A stretch of 64,000 bases of DNA from Pararhizobium qamdonense (GCF_029277445.1 NZ_CP119568.1:453501-517500); one strand, 5' to 3'. Positions 17,533-26,328 are shown, numbered from the stretch's first letter. The notes: generated from the letters alone by a model not told the origin. Numbers and translations are program-made.

Positions 17533-18729
17533 TTACTTGGTGCAGGATGCCGGTACCTTGGAGAAGTCGTAAAGCGGAGTTGCTTCGCCGTTCGAGAAAT
17601 AAGCGCTGAGCAATTCTTCCGGGAACGGGTCTTGTGGCGGGATCGGGAAGATCGCGGCAGAGTCCGGCTTCATGCAGTCCTTGTACCACGTCGGCAGATC
17701 GGCTTGCGTGATCGTCGGCATCGGCGCGATGATCGTGTTGACGATCGGCTTCTGGCCGCTGACGACGCGAAGGGCAACGCGGAAGGCGTTCTGTGCGGCG
17801 ACATGAGGCGAAACCTCGCCGCCGTAGAAGTTGAACGCATCCTGGTTCTCGTGCCAGTAGCCCAGCGCATCACCCGAGATGGACGCTGCGATCAGCGGCA
17901 GAGGCCTGCCCGCCTGCTGAAAAGCCTCTGCAATGAAGCGGGCTTCCGAGCCGGTGGACCATACGGCATCGATCTGCTGTGGTGTCGTGGCGAGCGCCTG
18001 AAGAACAACCGATTTCGTCGTGGTGCCTGTCCATTCGCCGCTGACCTTGCGGGCGATCGTCAGGTTGCCGCTTTCGGCAACAGCCTTCTCCAGTCCCGCA
18101 TTTTCCTGCTGTACCAGCGGATGGCCGGAGATGCCTTCGACCTGCAGGATGGTGCCGCCGTTCGGCAATGCCTGCGCGATACCCTTGCCCATCTGGTAGC
18201 CCCAGAGGTTCTGGTTGTGCATCACGTTGATGGCGGTCGGTGTTGTGACCGCGCCAGCCGACGTAATGACCGGGATGCCAGCCTTATAGGCGTCATCGAT
18301 GACGGCATTGAGCGCCGTCGACGAGCCGGCGATGGTGGTGATGACCGAGCAACCCTTTTCGATAAACGAGCGAATCTGCGAGATCTGCTGGGTGGTATCG
18401 CCATTCGAGTCCGAAACGATGAATTCCGAGACGTCGCCGGCTTCCTTGGCACCGTTGACGAGACGGGCGAGTTCGTCGTTGAAGGTCACGCGCCACGGAT
18501 TACCCATATAGGATTCCGAATGGCACCAGCGCCATGGCTTGGCCGGCGCCTTGAAGTCTGCAAATTGCGCAGCGCCCACATCGACAGCATCCGTATAAAG
18601 GGCGCGCGCATTCTCCGGCAGCGCCTGGAGCTCGTCTGAGCGGGCGTCTGCATAGGCCGGAAACGCTGCCGATGAAAGCAGGGCAGCCGCAAGCAGGGTC
18701 AGGCCGAGGCCCGATTCGAGTCTGTTCAT
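17533..18729 (-). CDS. Periplasmic binding protein, type 1 (RbsB-like), first gene of RbsABC-like operon
   Basis: A 398-residue secreted receptor. It has a Sec signal peptide (LGLTLLAAALLSSAAFPAYA, cut near residue 27) and a type-1 periplasmic-binding fold with ISQIRSFIEKGCSVITT, AGIPVITSAGAVT and a C-terminal cysteine, SCTK. The mature protein begins with an Asp/Glu-rich linker and an unusual aromatic stretch (KPWRWCHSESYMGNPWRVTF). It is followed by a strong hairpin and then the split ATPase genes. Transcription starts in the shared region that holds two palindromic LacI-type operator candidates. The ligand is unknown and need not be ribose. Confidence 0.86.
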   Translation of the reverse strand: MNRLESGLGLTLLAAALLSSAAFPAYADARSDELQALPENARALYTDAVDVGAAQFADFKAPAKPWRWCHSESYMGNPWRVTFNDELARLVNGAKEAGDVSEFIVSDSNGDTTQQISQIRSFIEKGCSVITTIAGSSTALNAVIDDAYKAGIPVITSAGAVTTPTAINVMHNQNLWGYQMGKGIAQALPNGGTILQVEGISGHPLVQQENAGLEKAVAESGNLTIARKVSGEWTGTTTKSVVLQALATTPQQIDAVWSTGSEARFIAEAFQQAGRPLPLIAASISGDALGYWHENQDAFNFYGGEVSPHVAAQNAFRVALRVVSGQKPIVNTIIAPMPTITQADLPTWYKDCMKPDSAAIFPIPPQDPFPEELLSAYFSNGEATPLYDFSKVPASCTK

Positions 18730-18814
18730 GATTTTCTCCTCCGCGGCCTCCCGTGCCGCTATGGTTTACCAGTGAATTTCTTATTCACCGATTTTGTCGT
18801 GGTCAACGTAAAAG

Positions 18815-18898
18815 TTAGCGCTAATCCATAAATAGAATAAATCACACCATGCGGCTTTATTATAGCGCAATGCAGCAATAAAATAGTTAGCGCTAACT
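18815..18898. promoter_or_regulatory. Paired LacI-type operators in the divergent promoter
   Basis: TTAGCGCTAA occurs at 18815-18824, and the extended perfect 14-bp palindrome AGTTAGCGCTAACT at 18885-18898, with centres about 72 bp apart. Both lie between the binding-protein gene (minus) and the CoA-transferase gene (plus). Symmetric GCGC-centred sites of this kind are typical LacI-family operators, and two copies could allow looping. The regulator at 11768-12814 is the likely ligand-responsive partner. Confidence 0.6.
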
Positions 18899-18965
18899 CT
18901 GGACAGACCGAATTTTGTCGATATGTTCGCGGCCAACGTGAACGGACATTCGAAGGACGATTTCT

Positions 18966-20159
18966 ATGGGTATCTTGTCGGGTATCAGGGTGCTGGATTG
19001 CTCAATTGCCATGGCCGGCCCCTTTGCAGCCCAAAGGCTCGGGGATCTCGGCGCAGACGTGATCAAGGTCGAGCCGACAACCGGGGAATGGCAGCGCCAT
19101 GTCGCTGCCGGCGGTGCCACAGGCAATCGGGTGAACGTCTCCTTCCTCTCGCTGAACCGCAACAAGCGCTCGCTTGCCGTCGATCTGAAGTCCGAGGCTG
19201 GCAAGCAAGTCCTGCTCGATCTGGTGAAATCGGCCGATGTCTTCCTTCAGAATTACCGCCCCGGCGTCGCAAAACGTCTCGGTGTCGATTACGAAAGTCT
19301 CTCAAAGATCAATCCGCGCCTGATCTATGTGTCCATGTCCGGCTATGGCGAGGATGGCCCGTATGTAAATCGCCCGGGACAGGATCTCGTGCTGCAGGGC
19401 CTCTCCGGCGCCATGCTATCGGCGGGACGTGAGGGCGAGGCGCCAACGGCTGCGGGCCAGTATCTGGTCGACGCGATCACGGCATACACCGCCTTCGAGG
19501 GTGCACTGGCGGCCCTGTTTCACCGCGAGCGCACCGGGGAGGGTCAGCTCGTGCAGGTCAACATGCTGGACGCGATCACCACGATCCAGATGCAGGAACT
19601 TTCGGTCTTTACCGTCGGCAAGAAGCCGCAGCAGCGCTCCGCCGAGCCGCATGCCCATGTCTATATCCGCGCGCCCTACGGGGCTTTCGCAACCAGCGAC
19701 GGCTTCATCATTGTCGCCTTCCCGAAGCTGAAGACGCTCGGCGAGGTCATCGGCGAAGACAGCTTCCTGACGATGGACGACGAGATCGATACCTGGAAAC
19801 GGCGCGATGAAATCTTCGCCAAGACCCGCGACAGGCTGAAGGTCAAGACATCGGCGGAATGGCTGGAGTTGCTGCGGGCGGCCGATATCTGGTGCGGCCC
19901 GGTCTATGGCTATGCTGACCTCGTCGAAGACGAGCAGGTGAAGCACAACGGCACCTTCGTCGAATACGAGCACCCGACGGAAGGCAAGGTGAAGACCCCC
20001 GGTTTCCCGATCAAGTTCTCAAAGACGCCCTCCACGGTCGAGCGCGGTGCGCCTATCACCGGCCAGCATACGGAAGAAGTGTTGCGGGAAGCGGGTTACG
20101 ACGAAGCGACGATTTCATCGCTGATCGCCACTGGGGCCATCGCCAAGGGAAGTCTCTGA
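18966..20159 (+). CDS. CaiB/BaiF family (class III) CoA-transferase
   Basis: Predicted to move CoA between carboxylic acids, 397 residues, the usual family size. It starts with the family pattern LSGIRVLDCSIAMAGPFAAQ, carries LGADVIKVEP and LNRNKRSLAVDL, and contains MLDA at about residue 201, where the catalytic aspartate of this family lies. The GYGEDGPY segment is also typical. It is the first gene of a plus-strand operon divergent from the RbsABC-like transporter and shares its operator region. The role suggested is activation of an acid derived from the imported compound. Substrate unknown. Confidence 0.87.
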   Translation: MGILSGIRVLDCSIAMAGPFAAQRLGDLGADVIKVEPTTGEWQRHVAAGGATGNRVNVSFLSLNRNKRSLAVDLKSEAGKQVLLDLVKSADVFLQNYRPGVAKRLGVDYESLSKINPRLIYVSMSGYGEDGPYVNRPGQDLVLQGLSGAMLSAGREGEAPTAAGQYLVDAITAYTAFEGALAALFHRERTGEGQLVQVNMLDAITTIQMQELSVFTVGKKPQQRSAEPHAHVYIRAPYGAFATSDGFIIVAFPKLKTLGEVIGEDSFLTMDDEIDTWKRRDEIFAKTRDRLKVKTSAEWLELLRAADIWCGPVYGYADLVEDEQVKHNGTFVEYEHPTEGKVKTPGFPIKFSKTPSTVERGAPITGQHTEEVLREAGYDEATISSLIATGAIAKGSL

Positions 20160-20161
20160 TC

Positions 20162-21310
20162 ATGACGACGATCAAGGCGCTGACCTGGGACCATCCGCGC
20201 GGTTACAACGCGCTTGCCGCCGCCGCAAGGCGCGAGGATGTACTCGCCGCCGGTCTCGATATCCAGTGGGACAAGCAGCCGCTCGAAGGTTTCGAATCCC
20301 ATCCGATCGCGGATCTGTGTGCCCGCTACGACCTCGTCGTGCTGGATCATCCGCATATCGGCGAAGCCGTCGGCGGCGATTGCCTGCGCTCGCTCGAAAG
20401 CGTGTTCGGCGCGGATGTCTTGCAGGCGCTCAGTGCCGACAGCATTGGGCCTTCGCTATCGAGCTATCGTTACGCCGGAAAACATTGGGCGCTTCCGCTC
20501 GATGCCGCGACCCAGGTCATGGCGCTGCGCGCCGATCATCTCGAGGATGGCGCACCGGAAACCTGGGATGCCGTGCTCGATGTCTCGCGCAAAAGCGGCA
20601 AAGTTGCGCTGTCGCTCGCCGGGCCGCATGCGGCGCTGAGCTTCCTGTCGATCGCGGCTGCGTTCGGCGAACGACCGGCCGAGGCCGATCCGGACGTGCT
20701 GGTTTCCGCAGACAACGGCCGAGCTGTCTATGCGCTCATGGCCGAGCTTGCATCCCATAGCCCGCGTTCGGTCCTCGCCAAAAACCCGATCGGTATTCTC
20801 GTGCATATGGCGCAGGAAGCCGATGTCGTTCTCTGCCCGCTCGTCTACGGCTACGTGAACTATGCGGCACCGGCGGAAGGGCATGCCATCACGTTCGCAA
20901 ATGCGCCACGCCGCATCGGAGGCGGTCGTCCGGGCTCGACGCTTGGCGGAACCGGGATCGGCATCTCCAAACGTTGCGAACCGACGCCGGAACTGAAGGC
21001 GCATCTGCTCTGGCTGATGGGCCGCGAGGCGCAGATCGGGTTCATTCCCGCCCATGAGGGGCAGCCATCCCGCCGCGAAGCCTGGCACGATGCTGGCGTG
21101 AACGCCCGCTGGGGCAGCTTTTACGCAAACACCGCCGACACTCTGGAGCAGGCGTATGTGCGCCCGCGCCACGATGGCTACATCGTCTTTCAGGGCAAAG
21201 CGTCTGCGCTTTTGCGTGAGGCATTCGAAACCCGCGCCGATGCGTCCAGCGTGCTGAGCCGCCTGCAGGACCTCTATCAGGCCCACCGTCGGGCCGGCGA
21301 AGAGCGATAG
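20162..21310 (+). CDS. Solute-binding-protein-like protein without a signal peptide
   Basis: A 382-residue protein resembling extracellular solute-binding proteins (family 1 pattern), including WALPLDAATQVMALRADHL and GSTLGGTGIGIS segments. It begins MTTIKALTWDHPRGYNALAA with no signal or lipobox, so it should stay in the cytoplasm. It starts 2 bases after the CoA-transferase stop and is followed by an enoyl-CoA hydratase, with no permease beside it. It may be a small-molecule sensor, a carrier or a recruited enzyme; no function is assigned. The family call is moderate and rests on pattern resemblance. Confidence 0.7.
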   Translation: MTTIKALTWDHPRGYNALAAAARREDVLAAGLDIQWDKQPLEGFESHPIADLCARYDLVVLDHPHIGEAVGGDCLRSLESVFGADVLQALSADSIGPSLSSYRYAGKHWALPLDAATQVMALRADHLEDGAPETWDAVLDVSRKSGKVALSLAGPHAALSFLSIAAAFGERPAEADPDVLVSADNGRAVYALMAELASHSPRSVLAKNPIGILVHMAQEADVVLCPLVYGYVNYAAPAEGHAITFANAPRRIGGGRPGSTLGGTGIGISKRCEPTPELKAHLLWLMGREAQIGFIPAHEGQPSRREAWHDAGVNARWGSFYANTADTLEQAYVRPRHDGYIVFQGKASALLREAFETRADASSVLSRLQDLYQAHRRAGEER

Positions 21311-21316
21311 GAGAAG

Positions 21317-22090
21317 ATGATGACGGAAGAGATCACCTTCGAGGTGGATGGCGCGATCGCGACGATCACCTTGAACCGCCCCGGCAAGCTCAATGCCGTG
21401 ACGCCGGAAATGGCCGATGCCATCGTGAAGGCGGTCAAGGAGTGCAACGACAGCGATACGATCCGCTGCGTCATTCTGACGGGAGCAGGGGAGCGCGCGT
21501 TTTGTGCAGGCTCCGACATTCGTGAACTCGATACCTATGAGACGCCATGGCAGTTTCGCAATCGTCCGGACTATTGCGATGCGATCCATGCTTTGCTGAA
21601 GCCGACGATCGCCGCCGTGAACGGCTATGCTTTTGGTGGCGGACTTGAAACGGCCATGGCCTGCGATATCCGCATCGCCTCTGAAAACGCGCAGTTCGCG
21701 GCCCCGGAGATCAAGCTCGGCTGGATCGGCGGCGGTGGCATGGCAGCGGGGCTTGCCCATTCCATCGGCATGTCGAATGCCGCGATGATGATCATGACCG
21801 GGGATCCAATCTCTGCGGAAAAGGCGCTTCACTGGGGTCTCGTCAGCGAGGTCGTCGGTATTGAGAAGCTTCTGCCCCGCGCGCGCGCCATCGCCGAAAC
21901 GATTGCTGCCCGAGCGCCGATTGCAGCCGAAACCGCCAAGCTCAACCTAAAAGCCGCCGTCTCGATGCCGCACGACAAGGCCGTCGAATACGAACGGGAT
22001 CTCCAGACGATCTGCTTTGCGACGGCGGATGCGAGGGAGGGTCGCCAGGCCTTCAAGGAAAAGCGTCCACCAGTCTTCCTTCGACGTTAG
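21317..22090 (+). CDS. Enoyl-CoA hydratase/isomerase family protein
   Basis: Crotonase-superfamily enzyme of 257 residues. It shows the oxyanion-hole segments CAGSDIRELDTYE and AFGGGLETAMACDIRIAS and the typical APEIKLGWIGGGG region. The second usual catalytic acidic residue is not obvious because glycines occupy the GWIGGGG stretch, so hydration may not be its reaction; hydrolase or isomerase activity is possible. It follows GGAGA and sits in the operon with the CoA-transferase, consistent with processing of an acyl-CoA. Confidence 0.86.
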   Translation: MMTEEITFEVDGAIATITLNRPGKLNAVTPEMADAIVKAVKECNDSDTIRCVILTGAGERAFCAGSDIRELDTYETPWQFRNRPDYCDAIHALLKPTIAAVNGYAFGGGLETAMACDIRIASENAQFAAPEIKLGWIGGGGMAAGLAHSIGMSNAAMMIMTGDPISAEKALHWGLVSEVVGIEKLLPRARAIAETIAARAPIAAETAKLNLKAAVSMPHDKAVEYERDLQTICFATADAREGRQAFKEKRPPVFLRR

Positions 22091-22098
22091 GAGTGAGC

Positions 22099-22146
22099 AT
22101 GACAGCAAGGAACAACCTGTGGGTACGCTCGACCGCCAAGACATGA
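22099..22146 (+). other. 15-codon open frame with good ribosome site, possible gene remnant or leader
   Basis: Directly after the hydratase gene, GGAG precedes ATG 22099 and a frame reading MTARNNLWVRSTAKT, then a stop. It may be the 5' stump of a deleted gene or a short coupling ORF for the FAH-family gene 46 bases later. No further support is visible. Confidence 0.3.
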
Positions 22147-22192
22147 CCCAAGACAAGATACTGATAACGGCTTTCAGGAAGAATTGATAAAG

Positions 22193-23338
22193 ATGAGCGG
22201 AATTTCGAGTTTTGAGACGGGGACCTTCGTTGGAAGGGCATGGTCGGTGGAGGCAAAAGGCCCGGTCGTGGTCACGATCCGCGGTGGCCGTGTCTATGAC
22301 ATTACCTCCCAGGAAAACGCGACGATTCGTGACCTGCTCGAGCGCGAAAATCCCGCGTTCTTCGTCCGCGGCGTTAAAGGTGCGGAGATTGGTTCGCTCG
22401 AAGAGATGCTGGCCATCCGCGAAGCAGACCTTTCCCAATCGCATCTTCTTGCTCCCATCGATCTTCAGGCTATCAAAGCTTGTGGCGTCACCTTCGCCCG
22501 GTCGATGATCGAGCGCGTGATCGAAGAACGCGCCGCAGGAAGTCCGGAGCGGGCTGCGGAAATCCGGGGAAAGGTCTCCCAGATCATTGGTGCGAGCCTT
22601 CGTGACCTGAAAGCGGGTTCCGAGGCCGCCCAGAAGGTCAAGGCAGCGCTGATCGAGGAGGGATTGTGGTCGCAGTACCTTGAAGTCGGTATCGGCCCTG
22701 ATGCTGAGGTCTTCACGAAGTCCCAGGTGATGTCCTCGGTCGGCGTCGGGGCTGCAGTGGGACTTCACCCCATTTCGAAATGGAACAATCCCGAGCCAGA
22801 GATCGTGCTTGCGGTTGACAGCCAAGGCCAGGTGAAGGGCGCGACGCTCGGCAACGATGTCAATCTTCGCGACGTGGAGGGACGATCCGCGCTTCTACTG
22901 GGCAAAGCCAAGGACAACAATGCATCCTGCTCGATCGGCCCCTTCATCCGTCTGTTCGACGAGACGTATTCGATCGATGACGTTCGTAACGCAGAACTCG
23001 ACCTCGTCGTCGAGGGCGAGGATGGATTCGTGTTGCGCGGCAAGAGCTCGATGAAGGAAATCAGCCGCGATCCTCTCGATCTGGTGGCGCAGACGCGTGG
23101 CCGGCATCATCAATATCCGGACGGCTTCGTGCTTTTCCTGGGCACGCTTTTCGCCCCGGTTGAAGACCGCAATGCTCCTGGGCAGGGGTTCACGCATAAG
23201 GTGGGTGATGTGGTAACGATCTCGAACGGCCAGTTAGGAGTTCTCGTCAATCGGGTGAGACTTTCCACCGACTGCCCGCCTTGGGTCTTCGGAGCATCAC
23301 ATCTGATGCGAAACTTGGCGACTCGTAAGTTGATTTAA
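22193..23338 (+). CDS. Fumarylacetoacetate hydrolase (FAH) family protein
   Basis: A 381-residue member of the FAH superfamily. The expected metal-binding acidic cluster is visible in WNNPEPEIVLAV and TLGNDVNLRDVEGRSALLLGKAKD. Its length and N-terminal extension resemble the group that includes 2-keto-3-deoxy-sugar-acid dehydratases (AraD1-like) rather than classic FAH, but this is family inference. ATG 22193 is used; an in-frame TTG lies 9 bases upstream. It is the last gene of the CoA-transferase operon and could dehydrate or cleave a keto-deoxy acid. Confidence 0.8.
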   Translation: MSGISSFETGTFVGRAWSVEAKGPVVVTIRGGRVYDITSQENATIRDLLERENPAFFVRGVKGAEIGSLEEMLAIREADLSQSHLLAPIDLQAIKACGVTFARSMIERVIEERAAGSPERAAEIRGKVSQIIGASLRDLKAGSEAAQKVKAALIEEGLWSQYLEVGIGPDAEVFTKSQVMSSVGVGAAVGLHPISKWNNPEPEIVLAVDSQGQVKGATLGNDVNLRDVEGRSALLLGKAKDNNASCSIGPFIRLFDETYSIDDVRNAELDLVVEGEDGFVLRGKSSMKEISRDPLDLVAQTRGRHHQYPDGFVLFLGTLFAPVEDRNAPGQGFTHKVGDVVTISNGQLGVLVNRVRLSTDCPPWVFGASHLMRNLATRKLI

Positions 23339-23564
23339 ATTTTTCGATGTAGGAATGGTTGTAAGCCAGTGACGTGGCCTCTGCCGCAGCCAAGAAATTC
23401 TGACGCGAATGCTCAGTGAAGTTCCATAAATATGCTTACGCCGAAAACCGAGCTAAAAATATGTGGATTTTTCTTCGTAGCGGCGGCAGTGGTTCCCTTC
23501 CGTACGAAGACGTTGGACTACGGCGCGTATCGAAGATTTGGGGCGCGGCCTCATGTATATCCCA

Positions 23565-23600
23565 TTGACATATCCCAGACGGAGATGTACATCTTATACT
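23565..23600 (+). promoter_or_regulatory. Control region of the VapBC operon
   Basis: Upstream of vapB are TTGACA (23565-23570), the palindrome GATGTACATC (23584-23593) and a TATACT box (23595-23600), then GGAGG before the GTG start. TTGACA and TATACT are too far apart (24 bases) to be one promoter, so the exact elements are uncertain. The palindrome is a plausible autoregulatory site. Confidence 0.35.
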
Positions 23601-23626
23601 CGGTGATGCAATCCGGAGGGACTTAG

Positions 23627-23857
23627 GTGGAGCAGGGTGCAGTATTCCAGAATAATCGAAGCCAAGCTATCCGTCTTCCAAAGGCAGTCGCTTTGCCCGA
23701 TGATGTAAAGCGCGTCGATATTGTCGCCGTCGGACGCACTCGCATTATCGCGCCTGCTGGCGAGGTCTGGGACAGCTGGTTTGAAGGAGCAGCGGCCACG
23801 TCCGACTTCATGAGTGAGCGTGATCAGGCCGCCTCGCAGGAGCGCGAGGCGTTTTGA
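23627..23857 (+). CDS. vapB: VapB-type antitoxin
   Basis: A 76-residue antitoxin with the AbrB-like SpoVT/MazE fold at its N-terminus: FQNNRSQAIRLPKAVALPDDV followed by RVDIVAVGRTRIIAPAG. The C-terminal half, rich in acidic and polar residues, should bind and inhibit the toxin. It starts with GTG after GGAGG, and its stop overlaps the toxin start (ATGA), as is usual for type II pairs. Confidence 0.85.
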   Translation: MEQGAVFQNNRSQAIRLPKAVALPDDVKRVDIVAVGRTRIIAPAGEVWDSWFEGAAATSDFMSERDQAASQEREAF

Positions 23858-24258
23858 TGCTGAAGTACATGTTAGACACCAACATTTGCATTTTCACGAT
23901 CAAAAATCGACCGCAGCAGGTGCGCGAGGCGTTCAATCGTTTCCATGATCAATTGTGCATCAGTTCGGTTAGCTTGATGGAACTGATTTACGGAGCGGAA
24001 AAGTCAGCCAGTCCTGAAAAGAACCTTCCGGTTGTGGAGGGCTTCGCGGCGCGCCTTGAAGTTCTAGCGTACGACGAACCGGCAGCAAGCCATACGGGAC
24101 AACTGCGGGCCGAACTAGCGCGCAGCGGTACTCCAATCGGTCCATATGATCAATTGATTGCAGGACACGCTCGCTCGCGAGGCTTGATTGTGGTTACGAA
24201 TAATCGCAGGGAATTTGATCGCGTTCCCGGGTTACGGGTGGAAGACTGGACGGGCTAA
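23854..24258 (+). CDS. vapC: VapC-type PIN-domain ribonuclease toxin
   Basis: A 134-residue PIN-domain protein, predicted to cleave RNA (often tRNA) when free of antitoxin. Acidic active-site residues are in place: D8 (LDTNI), E43 (SLMELIYG), D99 (GPYDQLIAGHA) and D122 in the terminal TNNRREFDRV motif. Length and overlap with the antitoxin gene are typical. It marks the start of the accessory patchwork. Confidence 0.9.
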   Translation: MMLKYMLDTNICIFTIKNRPQQVREAFNRFHDQLCISSVSLMELIYGAEKSASPEKNLPVVEGFAARLEVLAYDEPAASHTGQLRAELARSGTPIGPYDQLIAGHARSRGLIVVTNNRREFDRVPGLRVEDWTG

Positions 24259-24565
24259 TCTCAAACGTTTCACTATAGCCATCGATAGCCCCGGATACCG
24301 CCTCCGTCGGTACCCGCTGAAGGGTCGCAGGTTCGTATTGCTTCAAGGCGTCGGAAGGGTTCGTTGCGAAAAGCGACACGAGGCCGCCGCCGACAAGAAA
24401 CTGCCGGGCAAGCGAGAGGTGCTTGCGGCCGATGGGCCTCACGAAGACAGCATGATCGTTTGATTCTCAATAAGCCCGCATTATTGAACTACGAACCGAT
24501 TGTCACAAACTATGGCGCGAAGGTGGAGGTAATTACGCGACGCGACACACTGTCGCCGTTTGCTG
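24259..24565. other. Gap without a supported gene
   Basis: Open frames on the minus strand (about 24194-24470) overlap the end of vapC, lack a convincing ribosome site and give no recognised domain. I see no repeat or RNA gene here. Confidence 0.4.
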
Positions 24566-25210
24566 TCAAATGTAAGGAGAAACGCAAGCGCGAATTTCCC
24601 CGCTGAACGCCCGGTAAGTATTGTTGTCCGGGTCATAGGAGCGATAGCGCGCGAAGCACCATTGAGAATGGGTGTCTCCGGTGTATCTGAGGTCACTGAT
24701 GTCAGCGGCGTGGTCGACCTCAGCGTTTGTCGCAGGGTTATGAACCGAAGCTGCAAAAGGAGGCTCACATTCACGGCGTACACCTATGTAGGGCTGATAT
24801 GTGTTGTCTGAGGCGCGATACGACCTGTAACGCTCTGCGCACCATGCCGCCACTTCCGTGTCGGCTTGGTAATTTGAGGTCAGCCCAACGCCTGCCATTT
24901 CGCCCTCGTCGGTTGAGCCGAGTCGTACATCGCGCATCGAAGGTTGGATCTCCTTTGCGACGATGTTGTCCGCGCTGAAACTCATCACCGCCGACTTCGG
25001 CAGTTCAACGACGAGAGCGGGAAGGCGCTCAAAATCCTGCTTGCTGGGATCGACTGACATGGGACGGGATGTCCAAAGTGATGTTATGTCAATATTCCCC
25101 AGCTTTTCGATTTCACGCTCCGGAAGGTAATTAGGGATGGCCATGACACTCCCGGCAATTGCGGTCAGCGAGAGTGCGATGCCCAACACGGGCGCGATTG
25201 GATAGCTCAT
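24566..25210 (-). CDS. BA14K family protein with two BA14K repeats
   Basis: A 214-residue probable exported protein. A hydrophobic N-terminal segment ([19 protein letters not shown]) acts as signal or anchor. Two copies of the BA14K motif follow: [19 protein letters not shown] at about residues 122-140 and [19 protein letters not shown] at about 183-201, each with a conserved Cys nearby. BA14K proteins are small Rhizobiales envelope proteins, first known as a Brucella immunogen with lectin-like behaviour; most carry one motif. A copy of the recurring AGGACT-AGTCCT palindrome is about 200 bases upstream. Confidence 0.85.
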   Translation of the reverse strand: MSYPIAPVLGIALSLTAIAGSVMAIPNYLPEREIEKLGNIDITSLWTSRPMSVDPSKQDFERLPALVVELPKSAVMSFSADNIVAKEIQPSMRDVRLGSTDEGEMAGVGLTSNYQADTEVAAWCAERYRSYRASDNTYQPYIGVRRECEPPFAASVHNPATNAEVDHAADISDLRYTGDTHSQWCFARYRSYDPDNNTYRAFSGEIRACVSPYI

Positions 25211-25402
25211 CGTTTAGCTCCTGCGTTCCGGCTGGTGCCTAGTAGAGGGAGAACGGTCATGCTGGTAAGGCTTTAGAATGTCTCAAAACGAACTGCCGCA
25301 TCCTGATAGCGTTGTCATTGGGCTATCAAACGCAACTGCTGTAATGGAGTTCCGCCTTGGAGTGTCGATACCGCGTCTGTTGGTCCTTTGCTGCGGCAAA
25401 GC

Positions 25403-25416
25403 AGGACTAAAGTCCT
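25403..25416. promoter_or_regulatory. Recurring palindrome, copy 1 (AGGACTAAAGTCCT)
   Basis: Perfect 6-base arms around AA. It lies about 195 bases upstream of the double-BA14K gene and is one of seven similar sites placed before small envelope genes in this window. Confidence 0.5.
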
Positions 25417-25518
25417 AGATCGAACGGACCATAAGGGCTCGATGTGTTTGACAACGAGTGTCAACCTGGGACGGGCTGTTCCATGACGGATTGACGATCG
25501 GAGTCAGGCAATAGACCG

Positions 25519-26328
25519 CTAATAAGATATCGCCATCGCCGATACGGCGTGTGGCCGGATACGTCTGTAGGCTGCCTCTACGAAGCCGTAGATGCCGAAC
25601 GTAAGGAGACCAACTGCAGCGATGGCGTAAAGGCCAGCACCGAAGGGAAGTTGGCGGACCCATGACAAGGCCTCCGAAATGCCGCCTGCCTGGCCTGGAT
25701 CTACTGTGAAGGCCGCATAGATGAAGAACACCCCGGTGATGATAAATACGACGCCGCGGGCCGCAAGGCCGTAGAGGCAAATCCAATCTACGGCAGTTCT
25801 GGCGGTATCGGGGATGTCTAGGTATTTCCGGTATCCGTGGCCTACCCCTTTAACGATCTGTGTCGCTCCTGCGCCGACAATAGCCAAGCCCACGCCCGTC
25901 ACCAAATATCGACCAAAGGGTTGTTCAAACAGCCAGGCAGCGAGGGTCGCCTCGCTTTCAGAACCTCCTCGTTTGTCGAAAGCAAGGGCCAAACTCGCTG
26001 CATAAATTGCTAAGCTGCTGTAGGTCACTGCGCTGATCAGTAGGGCTACTCGTATGCCATACCCTTTGAGGGTCGCGGGGTGACCATCAGAGTTGGCTAA
26101 TGACTGTGCGAAACGCCACGCGATGAAGCCCAGCAGCCCTACTGTGATCACCCCGAGCCAGACACGTCCAAATGGCTGTCCAAGCAATACATTGAGAGCG
26201 GATTTCGAGTTTGGCTCACCGCCACCGATTGATGAAGACAGCGCGAGCCCGGCAACGAGCACGTAGACGAGGCCGCGTGCGGCATAGCCGGATCGGGAAA
26301 GCCATAGGAACGGTGACTGGGTTTGCAT
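25519..26328 (-). CDS. DUF1206 membrane protein
   Basis: A 269-residue inner-membrane protein with three tandem copies of a two-helix unit, each opening with a GYAARGLVY-like motif (SGYAARGLVYVL, KGYGIRVALLIS, YGLAARGVVFII) and closing with GQPFGRVWLG-, EQPFGRYLVTG- and QLPFGAGLYAI-type segments. This is the DUF1206 pattern; function is unknown. It precedes the BA14K gene on the same strand, 308 bases away, so a separate promoter is likely for BA14K. Confidence 0.85.
   Translation of the reverse strand: MQTQSPFLWLSRSGYAARGLVYVLVAGLALSSSIGGGEPNSKSALNVLLGQPFGRVWLGVITVGLLGFIAWRFAQSLANSDGHPATLKGYGIRVALLISAVTYSSLAIYAASLALAFDKRGGSESEATLAAWLFEQPFGRYLVTGVGLAIVGAGATQIVKGVGHGYRKYLDIPDTARTAVDWICLYGLAARGVVFIITGVFFIYAAFTVDPGQAGGISEALSWVRQLPFGAGLYAIAAVGLLTFGIYGFVEAAYRRIRPHAVSAMAISY

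Noticed and set aside
17155..18639. 494-codon plus-strand frame opposite the binding-protein gene
   Set aside because: Antisense to a gene with clear signal peptide and fold; no recognisable protein.
20456..21832. 458-codon minus-strand frame opposite the binding-protein-like and hydratase genes
   Set aside because: Shadow frame without motifs.
23550..23580. ATATCCCA direct repeat near the VapBC promoter as an iteron
   Set aside because: Only two short copies; too little to support an origin or iteron claim.
24194..24470. Minus-strand frames after vapC
   Set aside because: Overlap the toxin gene, no domain, no ribosome site.
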